Source of the DNA: Candidatus Heimdallarchaeota archaeon B3_Heim
Lineage (GTDB): Archaea > Asgardarchaeota > Heimdallarchaeia > Hodarchaeales > Hodarchaeaceae
DNA: 64,000 bases
Direction of reading: 5' to 3'
NCBI GenBank assembly: GCA_003144275.1
Contig: NJBF01000005.1
Span: 1 to 64,000, forward strand
Position numbers and translations under genes: made by a program. Below the pieces are notes generated by a model. The model searched no databases. It saw only the letters and a list, made by a program, of their open reading frames with translations, and was not told the DNA's origin. The first letter of the stretch is position 1. Each line of letters begins with the position of its first letter. Shown here one piece after another: positions 54,299-62,607 of this stretch.

Positions 54299-57200
54299 TC
54301 ACAGAATAGAAGATTGTCTTTTTCTTATGAACTTAAAAGCCAAAATTGCACAAATTGACATTAGAGAGAATAACGATGGGAGGAATAACGAAGGATCTAG
54401 TTTCTCTCTCATAGGTTGGGATTCCAATTCAGATTTCAAATCAATATTAAAGGAATTTTCATTCCCAGCCCAATCTGATATTATAACTTTAATCACCCCA
54501 AATTGAGAATTATTTCTTGGAAGTTCAATCAGATGATGATTTGTGTTTAAAACCGATGAATTATACTGAATTCCGAGATATTCACCGATTATTCTTTGGA
54601 CTCCTGATCCTGACTCAGGTTCAGCTGTGATTATATGAAGATTGATAGTTTCGTCGTGGGATTCAAGATAAAAAGAATAATCAGGAGGATAGGGATCAAT
54701 GATAGTAAAGAATTGTCCAAGACTTGTAGAAATGGCTCCATTTGGGAAATTTAACTTCAAGGTTACAAAAACAGATGAATTCCATTTGAATCTTGGAAAA
54801 AAGGCTTCTACAATAAATGTGTTATTCGTAAGGGGAATTATAGTTGTATTTCGACACTCAGATCTAGATTGGTTCGAAATTGTATACGAAACCGAATAGG
54901 AAAACTCGCTGGAAGAAGTGAATCTCCATTTTCCAGTGATAAAGGCGTCATATGCATAATTCTCCTCAAAATAAGTCAGTATTTCGATATTAGGGATATC
55001 AAATTGGATCTCAAGATAGTAGTGGACAATTATCCCATTAATAATATTTAAGAATTTTAAGTGAATATGTGTGTCTATTAGTTCGACTTCAAACTTATTT
55101 GTAATATCTCTTTTAAGAAAATCTCGTAAAATGATTTTACTCAAAGGAAAATCGAGGAAATCCAAATCCAATACTATTGTATAATTAGAAATTGTAGAAC
55201 TCGAGAAACTTTCAATATGTAAATCATAACTCGAAACGCCTTGCGAGACTGAAAAAGTAACAGACGGCCCCAGAAATTCCACGATTAAAGTATCATTATT
55301 CGTCGGAGAACTGACAAGATCCCAAGTAATTAATTGATCTGTGACTTCAATCTCTAAAACAATATTATTTCTCATTAAAAAGGCAGAAATTGGAGTACCT
55401 TGATAATTATCATGGGAAACAAACCATTGAGAACCATTAGTAGGATACATAACTTGGTAAATATAAAAAAAACTCTTATTACTGACTATCGAAGTTTTCA
55501 TAATTTCATCGAGATATGGATGAATTCTGTCAGTCTCGGTAGAATCATTAGATATTGAGATTGTAAAGGTATTCATCTTAAGTATGATATTTTCTAATTT
55601 CGCAATGATTATTAGATTTAAAAGGTTTGATGTATGGTAATTTCTAGATGATATAATGACGTCAGCATACCCAAAATCATTAGTTGGACACTGATGAATC
55701 AAGGTACTGTTAACCCAGATCGTCAAATCCACCCCGGATAAGGGCCAATTCGTACCGCCCTCTTGTGGACTTATAAATACATTTACTCGCAAAGAAAGAT
55801 TACTATCAGGATTTTGTACATCTGGAATCCCTTGAATATCCCAATCAACAACTATGGGGTAAATCGTTATATTCATGTATTTTGATGCAAAAAAATCTCC
55901 ACCATTTGACGCAATAATAGTGAGATTGCTCTGTTGTGGTGGCCAAACGACATGGTTTAATGTGAGATGGAAAAATCCATTGATAGATTGACTTAATTGA
56001 TGGATAAACTCTCCCATTACTAGAATAACCATTGTTGACTCTTCTAAATATTTTAGTCCATTCTTTTCCAGTGAGAGGTTCAGAAAGATAGGATCGTATT
56101 GGTATACCTCAAGAGCTTCAGGTGTGAAGAGATTGATACGGGCGGAGGTTTCCTCCCCCGAGTGAATGTGAAGTATTTGCTGATATATTCCAAACTGATA
56201 ATTAGAAGACAGATTGATTAGTAGAGTAATGACTCCTAATGGATAAATATCATCAATACTTATCATGGAAAATATGAAACTACCATTCAACAAACAGATC
56301 GTAGTATCATGATGAAAAACTGTATTATTCATTAAATAGAGATGCAAGACTCCTGTAGTTGGCTGTAATAAACTTCCTAGAATTTGAATCTTCTCATAAT
56401 ATGAGACAATGGTTGGACCTTCAATATTTTTTATATAGTTTGGAACCCAGCTTTGTAATAAAAAAGTCTCAAGATTTTGAATCGAAAAACAATATAATTG
56501 ACCAGTCAAATTATCAGAGGGGATTTCTAAAAGTCCTAATGTTTCAAAAGGTATTGAACTGTTTCTACCATTGAGGAGGATCCAATCCAAGGGAAGAGTT
56601 ATGAATAATCGACTAGAAAGAGTCTGAGAAAAAAGTTGGGGAATAGATAGATTCAAATTGACTCGCATAAAAGTGTTATTCCAACTAATCAGTTGGGGTC
56701 TAGTAAAAACTTCAATACTTCGTGTTATAACAATATTGAACATCGTTATCTGGTAATTATACCACAAAGTATTTTCTCTGGCTTGAAGTGAGATATTACT
56801 ACCAAGAAATTCATATTTCAGACTTCCATTTTCACTCTGAATTTCTGTTTCGTCAATAGTGTATATTACTGCACTTTCATTAGGAGACAATATAGTAGTA
56901 TAATTAATCACCTTAAGGTCTAAACTAATGTGAAATTTAGGAACAAATGCAAACATATAGCAAAACACGGTTTCTAACCGAGAGAACAAAGAATATTCGG
57001 AGGGGAGGAAATATTGCGTAATTAAATGTGTAATATTATAATTTTTGAAAATCCAATCAGATTGGTCCGTTTCATTACACAGAATATATAATGAATTGGT
57101 ACCAGGTTTGTAAACATTCTCCTCAACAGGAGTTCCGAAATAACTACCTTTGTCAGCAATTATGAAATTTAAAGAGGCATCATTGAACCTTAGTTCCAAA

Positions 57201-57823
57201 ACTAAGGAATGAATTTCATTAATCAACGTACTATCTATGAAAGGAATTCTATATTCGAATAATAATTCTGTTGAGAAATTACATGGTGATGGGTTAGCTG
57301 TTACATTAAAATCAGTATTTGTTACTCCTGACACTGGAGTAACATTATTTTCTGAAAAATTCAGACGATAATACGGAAAAAATGCAGAGAGATTTTTAAA
57401 GATTTCTACATCTCCATAATTAGGCTCAATATCGTTTTGCCAAGAAATTCTCTCTTCTGAGACTCCAGAATGAATGAGGAACGATGATGATAGCGGGGTT
57501 GATTCTACAAGAATGTTACTAGTTTCCGATGTATTAATCGAAAAGATTTTTTTACTAGTAAGATCAACACTGGTATTTTGTTCACAGGAATATGGGATTC
57601 GATTATTGTTTGTAGAACTGGATTGAATGCTTGGTTGAATGTCAGGTAACTCATCTTGAATGTTGGTACTTGAAGCCAACGACATTAACCTATTATCAGG
57701 ATCGGTCATTCTTATTAATGAGGATATAGGTGAATTATTTGTGGTTACAAGTATGGGTGATACAAACAAAAATAATATCACGATAGAAAGACCCTTATCA
57801 AGAACAAAATGACCAGCTCTCAT
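54299..57823 (-). CDS. Very large surface protein of the secretion-like locus
   Basis: 1174 residues. A signal peptide (about 10-30, LSIVILFLFVSPILVTTN) is followed by more than 1100 residues of beta-rich sequence with dozens of NxS/T sequons and Ile/Phe-aromatic strands suggesting serial Ig-like or carbohydrate-type domains. A C-terminal membrane helix (about 1145-1165) ends in FKFIRKRQ. It has no propeller blades, unlike the proteins at 4-11 kb. Its place between the TadC-like gene and the 471-residue gene suggests an outer component or surface receptor. Confidence 0.82.
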   Translation of the reverse strand: MRAGHFVLDKGLSIVILFLFVSPILVTTNNSPISSLIRMTDPDNRLMSLASSTNIQDELPDIQPSIQSSSTNNNRIPYSCEQNTSVDLTSKKIFSINTSETSNILVESTPLSSSFLIHSGVSEERISWQNDIEPNYGDVEIFKNLSAFFPYYRLNFSENNVTPVSGVTNTDFNVTANPSPCNFSTELLFEYRIPFIDSTLINEIHSLVLELRFNDASLNFIIADKGSYFGTPVEENVYKPGTNSLYILCNETDQSDWIFKNYNITHLITQYFLPSEYSLFSRLETVFCYMFAFVPKFHISLDLKVINYTTILSPNESAVIYTIDETEIQSENGSLKYEFLGSNISLQARENTLWYNYQITMFNIVITRSIEVFTRPQLISWNNTFMRVNLNLSIPQLFSQTLSSRLFITLPLDWILLNGRNSSIPFETLGLLEIPSDNLTGQLYCFSIQNLETFLLQSWVPNYIKNIEGPTIVSYYEKIQILGSLLQPTTGVLHLYLMNNTVFHHDTTICLLNGSFIFSMISIDDIYPLGVITLLINLSSNYQFGIYQQILHIHSGEETSARINLFTPEALEVYQYDPIFLNLSLEKNGLKYLEESTMVILVMGEFIHQLSQSINGFFHLTLNHVVWPPQQSNLTIIASNGGDFFASKYMNITIYPIVVDWDIQGIPDVQNPDSNLSLRVNVFISPQEGGTNWPLSGVDLTIWVNSTLIHQCPTNDFGYADVIISSRNYHTSNLLNLIIIAKLENIILKMNTFTISISNDSTETDRIHPYLDEIMKTSIVSNKSFFYIYQVMYPTNGSQWFVSHDNYQGTPISAFLMRNNIVLEIEVTDQLITWDLVSSPTNNDTLIVEFLGPSVTFSVSQGVSSYDLHIESFSSSTISNYTIVLDLDFLDFPLSKIILRDFLKRDITNKFEVELIDTHIHLKFLNIINGIIVHYYLEIQFDIPNIEILTYFEENYAYDAFITGKWRFTSSSEFSYSVSYTISNQSRSECRNTTIIPLTNNTFIVEAFFPRFKWNSSVFVTLKLNFPNGAISTSLGQFFTIIDPYPPDYSFYLESHDETINLHIITAEPESGSGVQRIIGEYLGIQYNSSVLNTNHHLIELPRNNSQFGVIKVIISDWAGNENSFNIDLKSELESQPMREKLDPSLFLPSLFSLMSICAILAFKFIRKRQSSIL

Positions 57824-57914
57824 TTAAAATAGAATCCTACCTGAAATCTTATTTCTACTTAAGGATCACAAACTAGATTTAAAACAACCCAAGAATTTAT
57901 GAAATTTATTTTCT

Positions 57915-59390
57915 TTAGAAAGACACCGTCAGGATTTCTCTAGCAAGAATAAATACAATCAAGAACAGCATAAATCGTGAAATACGAAAGATGACGCCTT
58001 GTGTTGACTTTATTTTGTATTTAGAGCTGAAATTAAAGTATATAGGTAATATACTCATTAAAAATCCAAGGGAAATGAAAATAGGGTCAAAATTTGTAAC
58101 TATACGATTCTTGAGATCAAATCTTCCAACAGAATAGGATATCAATTGAAAGAAAGGACTGGCTCCAGCTATAAATCCTAAAGAAATAAGTGAAAATGTT
58201 TGTATGATTGTAGTCTGAAATGATGTTGCTTTTACTCTAGCGTTTCCAGTGCGAAGTAAGTTCCCAGTTTTACTCATTTCTTCTGTTATCATCATTAGCT
58301 TCGAACCTGCTAGTTTTGTGTTAACATAACTAAATTTTTCAATCAAAGTAAGGATTTGAATTGTTCTAGATGAAAAAAATTTCCTAAGAATCTCAAGCTC
58401 AGTAAAAGAAGTGCGTTCTATACCTAGACGAAAAGGAATAAGAGAGTCTTTCATTGAGGAAGTGAGGTCCGCAGTCGAATTTGTGATATAAATATTTAAA
58501 GCTTTATTCAAGCTTTTTGTATAGGACACTCCTGATGATAAATTTTCAGCATGGATCATTAAAAATTCAATCGTCTTATTGTCAGTAAAGGGTAAGATCA
58601 GTGAATGACTGGTAAATATTGATAGATGTTTATCAGGTCGAAATATAAATGAACCAAAAAAAACCGTTGCTATTAAAAAGATTCCAATAATATAGCTTAT
58701 CTGGCCTGAAAGCAAGAGGAAGCATAAGATCACTGGAGGACTTAAGAAAATTAATCCTGAGAAAAGGGAACCCCACGTATCCACTTTATCAGTTTCTTCC
58801 GTAATATATTCGGAAAGATGATTTAGAATCATATTTGTTGATAGCTGTGCGACCTCAATCCCAGTTTCCCAAGTATCAATAACGTTGAGAAAAATACGTC
58901 TTAACTCTCCAGAAATCTGACTATTAATTTGAGATCTAAGAGCATCATTGAGTTGTTCCCCAAAATGCGATCTAATCAGGCTTTCACTAAATATATCCGA
59001 GAATATTAAATATTTACCTGTTATAATAAACTTAGTCGCCTCTTTCAGTGATTTTGATGTTTCCAGAATTATTAATAACTCATGTAGTACAAAATATCCT
59101 ATAATTTCAGCTTTAATCATATAATTTTTGAAATCTTGATGTATGAAAAGAAAAAAGAGACGTAAACACACGAAAAAGAAGAGGTATTCTAGGATCAGGT
59201 ACTCGATTCTAATAAGATCCGTCATTATTTGAATAAACGTAAATCCTATAAACATTACACTAAGAATGGGGATTAATGTTTCTATCTGACTTCTAGTAAT
59301 CAGATATTTAGATTTCCAGTAATGAGAGTAATTTAGTTTCTCAAAAAAATCTAATTTCCCGAATACATGATTAGTTATGACATCCATCAA
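57915..59390 (-). CDS. T2SSF/TadC/FlaJ-like membrane platform protein
   Basis: 491 residues with about eight transmembrane helices. Two cytoplasmic helical segments (about 90-215 and 290-395; ELRRIFLNVIDTWETGIEVA, then MMITEEMSKTGNLLRTGNAR) resemble the twin T2SSF domains of TadC and FlaJ, the inner-membrane platform on which an assembly ATPase acts. The closest functional partner is the ATPase encoded divergently at 60079. CTTATATATTA near 59441-59452 is its TATA box. First of three genes on the minus strand. Confidence 0.75.
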   Translation of the reverse strand: MMDVITNHVFGKLDFFEKLNYSHYWKSKYLITRSQIETLIPILSVMFIGFTFIQIMTDLIRIEYLILEYLFFFVCLRLFFLFIHQDFKNYMIKAEIIGYFVLHELLIILETSKSLKEATKFIITGKYLIFSDIFSESLIRSHFGEQLNDALRSQINSQISGELRRIFLNVIDTWETGIEVAQLSTNMILNHLSEYITEETDKVDTWGSLFSGLIFLSPPVILCFLLLSGQISYIIGIFLIATVFFGSFIFRPDKHLSIFTSHSLILPFTDNKTIEFLMIHAENLSSGVSYTKSLNKALNIYITNSTADLTSSMKDSLIPFRLGIERTSFTELEILRKFFSSRTIQILTLIEKFSYVNTKLAGSKLMMITEEMSKTGNLLRTGNARVKATSFQTTIIQTFSLISLGFIAGASPFFQLISYSVGRFDLKNRIVTNFDPIFISLGFLMSILPIYFNFSSKYKIKSTQGVIFRISRFMLFLIVFILAREILTVSF

Positions 59391-59727
59391 CTGGAATTCC
59401 TCAAAAATTCTTGGTTATTCAGTAAAGTATTATTAAAAGTTAATATATAAGGGATCATTGGATTTAACTCGCTTTTATCTCGTTTGTTCTATACAGAAAT
59501 TTCATAATGCGTAACAAAACCTTAGCTATATTCCTTTTCAATTTACAAATGCTATCTGATTATTGATTCATAAGAACCTAAGAATGCATAATCTAAATCA
59601 AGAAAAATAAAGGTAAGAAAAGAAAAAAACTCCAATATTATCGAGGTGAAAATCAGGAGAAAGATCTATCGGAAAATTTTGATCATATTTGGGTGTTATT
59701 AATTGTATCTTCTCGATAAGAATATTG
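59391..59727. promoter_or_regulatory. Divergent promoter region of the secretion-like locus
   Basis: About 340 bases. CTTATATATTA (minus strand, 59441-59452) should drive the platform gene with a leader of about 35 bases. On the plus strand no strong TATA is seen within 60 bases of the ATG at 59728; ATCATATTTGG near 59681-59691 is a weak candidate. No RNA gene recognised. Confidence 0.45.
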
Positions 59728-60048
59728 ATGGAAGTGCCCGTTTTAGAAGAGCAGACAAAGCATATTACCACTACGTGTCCTATTTGTGGAAAATATGAAT
59801 CTATAACCATAAATCTCACAGAATTGGAACAAGCGAGAAACGATCACTCTCTTCTGACGAAAGCAATTTCTCACGCCAAAAATGGCCATGTATTAACCTT
59901 ATATATAGATGGGGATGGTCTTGTCAGAAGAAAATATTGTTTTGATTTAGTTCGTAAGAATCTCATTAAAATGGATAAATTTGCTCCTGGAAAACTTGAT
60001 AATTTATTTGAGAAAATGATTAAAGACTCAATGAGACAGAAGAAGTAA
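59728..60048 (+). CDS. Small zinc-finger-like protein preceding the ATPase
   Basis: 106 residues from ATG 59728. A CPICGK motif near the N-terminus, a central HAKNGHVLTLYIDGDGLVRR and a helical tail. The CxxC with downstream His residues could bind one zinc. The HVLTLYIDxDGxVRR pattern seems familiar from small archaeal proteins encoded beside secretion ATPases, but I cannot name a family. It ends 30 bases before the ATPase start with GGAGGA between, so they are co-transcribed. Confidence 0.7.
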   Translation: MEVPVLEEQTKHITTTCPICGKYESITINLTELEQARNDHSLLTKAISHAKNGHVLTLYIDGDGLVRRKYCFDLVRKNLIKMDKFAPGKLDNLFEKMIKDSMRQKK

Positions 60049-60078
60049 TCTTTTGTAAAATATTGGAGGAAATACTGG

Positions 60079-61404
60079 TTGGTATTAGTTGATTTAGTTA
60101 TAAATCAAAAATCTAGCATGTTGATTGATTCTTACGAATTTTGGTGTTATAAAGCATCGATAAAGAAGAACAAAATTACGTCGAAGATTGAATATCAAGT
60201 TGTTTATGATGAGAAAGTAATGACGGAACTGAAAAAGTTTAATTTGTATGAAAAGGTGATGAAAGACACCATAAAAGAATTAATTGTGGATAAACAAGAT
60301 TTCATAACCCTAGATGAACTACTTTCCTTTGTATCAGAGCTAGGAGGAAAGACTTTTGGTTTTTCAAAGCATTTAATTATTCCTGTTCTTTTCAGAATTC
60401 TAAACATGGAGAGAATTGGATCCTTGCTAGTAGATAACCAAATTGATGAAATATACCTGGACTCTAGTAAATCTTATTTATACATTGATCATGCTCAGTA
60501 TGGTAGGTGTTCTTCCCAAATTCGGTTATCCAAAAAAGAAATTGACTCTTTTATACATAGGGTAGCTCTTGAGAACGATTTTAATTTAAATCGAGAAAAT
60601 CCAACAATGAAGGGGGATTTTGTGACTAAGCTATTTCATACACGAATAACAGTTGATATACCACCTTTACTGATAGATGATATTCATTTAGATATACGGA
60701 AATTTCGTCATCACAATTTTCATCTTAAGGATCTGATTGATATCGGGAGTATCACGAAATCTCAAGGAATTTTTCTAAGTATTATAATGAGTAATTTAGT
60801 ATCCCTCTCCATTATCGGTCCTCCAAACTCGGGAAAGACAACTCTGCAAAATGCTCTATTAGAATTTATTCCTTCTCATTTCAGAGTTTTATCTGTAGAG
60901 GATGTACTAGAAACTTCAAGTTTGAGGCGTGGTAATCAAGTAAGATTTAGGCTTGGTTATGATCCTCATGAAAGCAATATCTATACAAAAGCAATGGAAA
61001 TTCAAAAATTATTGCATAGAAGCCCTGATTATGTCAACTTAGGAGAACTTTCTACAAAAGATAATTTTATAGCATTCTTGAATGTTCTTTCGGTTGGTAT
61101 ACCCTCGATCCAGACAATTCACGGAAAAGACCCTAATTATCTGCTCTTACGATTACAAGATATATATAAAATTCCTATAAATCTTATTAAAACGTCATTC
61201 CCTCATGTGTTTGTTGAGATGGATACAGTTTGGAGAGAAAACATCCGTAAGAGATTTATTATTAGAATTGCAGAGCTAACTCCAGAAGGAGATATCTTAA
61301 CAATTTCTGATAGGCAAAATGATCGATTTAGCGACTCACAGATTAATACGCATTCTTCTTTTACCATTAATTATCTCGAAACAAGAAATTTGGACATGAT
61401 TTGA
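60079..61404 (+). CDS. Type II/IV secretion (VirB11/TadA/FlaI-like) assembly ATPase
   Basis: 441 residues from TTG 60079, eight bases after GGAGGA. Walker A GPPNSGKTT (247-255), Asp box VEDVLE (273-278), Walker B/Glu region PDYVNLGEL (316-324) and His box TIHG (346-349) are in the order of GspE/VirB11 ATPases. The usual GERRxxEA after Walker B reads GELSTKDNF, so the Arg finger/sensor differs. Such ATPases power pilus, archaellum or secretion assembly with a TadC/FlaJ platform, here encoded divergently. Confidence 0.85.
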   Translation: MVLVDLVINQKSSMLIDSYEFWCYKASIKKNKITSKIEYQVVYDEKVMTELKKFNLYEKVMKDTIKELIVDKQDFITLDELLSFVSELGGKTFGFSKHLIIPVLFRILNMERIGSLLVDNQIDEIYLDSSKSYLYIDHAQYGRCSSQIRLSKKEIDSFIHRVALENDFNLNRENPTMKGDFVTKLFHTRITVDIPPLLIDDIHLDIRKFRHHNFHLKDLIDIGSITKSQGIFLSIIMSNLVSLSIIGPPNSGKTTLQNALLEFIPSHFRVLSVEDVLETSSLRRGNQVRFRLGYDPHESNIYTKAMEIQKLLHRSPDYVNLGELSTKDNFIAFLNVLSVGIPSIQTIHGKDPNYLLLRLQDIYKIPINLIKTSFPHVFVEMDTVWRENIRKRFIIRIAELTPEGDILTISDRQNDRFSDSQINTHSSFTINYLETRNLDMI

Positions 61405-61508
61405 AGGATAAATCCTTCACCTCAGATAAGGGGGTATTTGGTTTAGGAAGTACTACTTACGGATATAGAATATTTTATGGTTCTTATATACAAGTGAAAC
61501 AATAATTT

Positions 61509-62063
61509 TTGAACATGTATCGATTAAGTCATAAAGACGAATTAAATTCTTATTTAATACTCTTAGGGAGGCAAAAAATTCTAATTAATGACATTTTAGA
61601 TGTTAATCAAATTGAGGGGATTTCTTCATCGATTATTGGCTTATTCGTTGAAGTTGTACCCTTTCTTCATGTGATTGCACTTCTAATATCATACGTATCT
61701 TTGATATTAGGAGGAATAACATATTTACTAGATGAAAGGGAAGAAAATGGGAAGAAAATGATCATCCGTGCACTTAGTGTAATTATATTATTCATTTTCA
61801 TATTTAATGATTTTTCTCCTAAGAATAATATGAATTCGCCAAATCTTGAGCAGCTTGAATCTTTTACATCATTCGTTAGTATGTATCTCGTATTTATTCT
61901 TGCTACACTATCTCTAATTTTTCTCATTGGCAACTGTGGGTTATATATTATTAATCCAGAAAAAAATTTTGTGAAAAATATAAGGAAAAGTATAATTTGT
62001 CTTTTAGCTGTCATTATTCCCCTTGGAAATAACTTTCCTAATTTTCCCACATGGAAGTGGTAA
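61509..62063 (+). CDS. Four-helix membrane protein, possibly VirB2/T4SS-pilin-like
   Basis: 184 residues from TTG 61509 (ATG 61515 is an alternative). Four transmembrane segments (about 48-70, 85-100, 120-145, 160-175). The pattern VSLILGGITYLLDEREENGKKMIIRALSVIILFIF (quoted in parts: LILGGITYLL, then GKKMIIRALS) is like VirB2/TrbC and T4SS_pilin membrane subunits, which form pilus fibres by packing hydrophobic helices. It follows the ATPase by about 100 bases. Pilin function is inference. Confidence 0.65.
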   Translation: MNMYRLSHKDELNSYLILLGRQKILINDILDVNQIEGISSSIIGLFVEVVPFLHVIALLISYVSLILGGITYLLDEREENGKKMIIRALSVIILFIFIFNDFSPKNNMNSPNLEQLESFTSFVSMYLVFILATLSLIFLIGNCGLYIINPEKNFVKNIRKSIICLLAVIIPLGNNFPNFPTWKW

Positions 62064-62067
62064 TAAA

Positions 62068-62250
62068 ATGCTAGAAGTAATAGTAGTTCAGATAATTAAG
62101 GAAATTATTTCGATTTTTATCTCGATACCTTTTGGACTCCTTTCACTTACCTTTGGGTCGATACTCTATGTTCCTACTGGGACGAAATTTGGAAAGTATG
62201 CAATAATATTTGGATTATTGATTTTAACTCTCAACGTGTATGTTGTATAA
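62068..62250 (+). CDS. Tiny two-helix membrane protein
   Basis: 60 residues from ATG 62068, four bases after the previous stop. Two hydrophobic stretches (about 4-30 and 42-58) with a short GTKFGK turn. Size and place recall VirB3-like or minor membrane subunits of secretion systems. An open frame starts earlier at 62023 but overlaps the upstream gene. Last gene of this operon. Confidence 0.6.
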   Translation: MLEVIVVQIIKEIISIFISIPFGLLSLTFGSILYVPTGTKFGKYAIIFGLLILTLNVYVV

Positions 62251-62607
62251 ACACAATTTTATCATTTAGAACTAATATAATTGGATTAAATCAGGGTTTG
62301 GGATTACTAAATACTATAGTAACTCTTAACTTCACATCAAATCGCACTGTATTCATCAGATAACAGAAAAAATATAGGAGGAATTTTATTTGCTTTAAGA
62401 AGATCATTTTCTGTGATCAATGACTCACTCAGAGTTTCGAAATCCTTAATGAATCAAATTCTCTATGAAACTACATAAATCATTTTTAAATTTGCATTAG
62501 TTGATTAATGCTCAAATTCTGTGCGAATTGCTCAGATTAAAAATTTCTAATTACTTTCTAATCCAATAATTCTTACTCAGCTGATACTATGACTGGGAGA
62601 ATACACT
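62251..62607. other. Intergenic region before RNA polymerase A'
   Basis: About 355 A/T-rich bases with no gene. Candidate TATA elements lie near 62271-62280 and 62474-62485. A GGGAG ribosome binding site at 62595-62599 precedes the A' start. rpoH and rpoB, which normally precede A' in archaea, are absent from the window. Confidence 0.45.
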
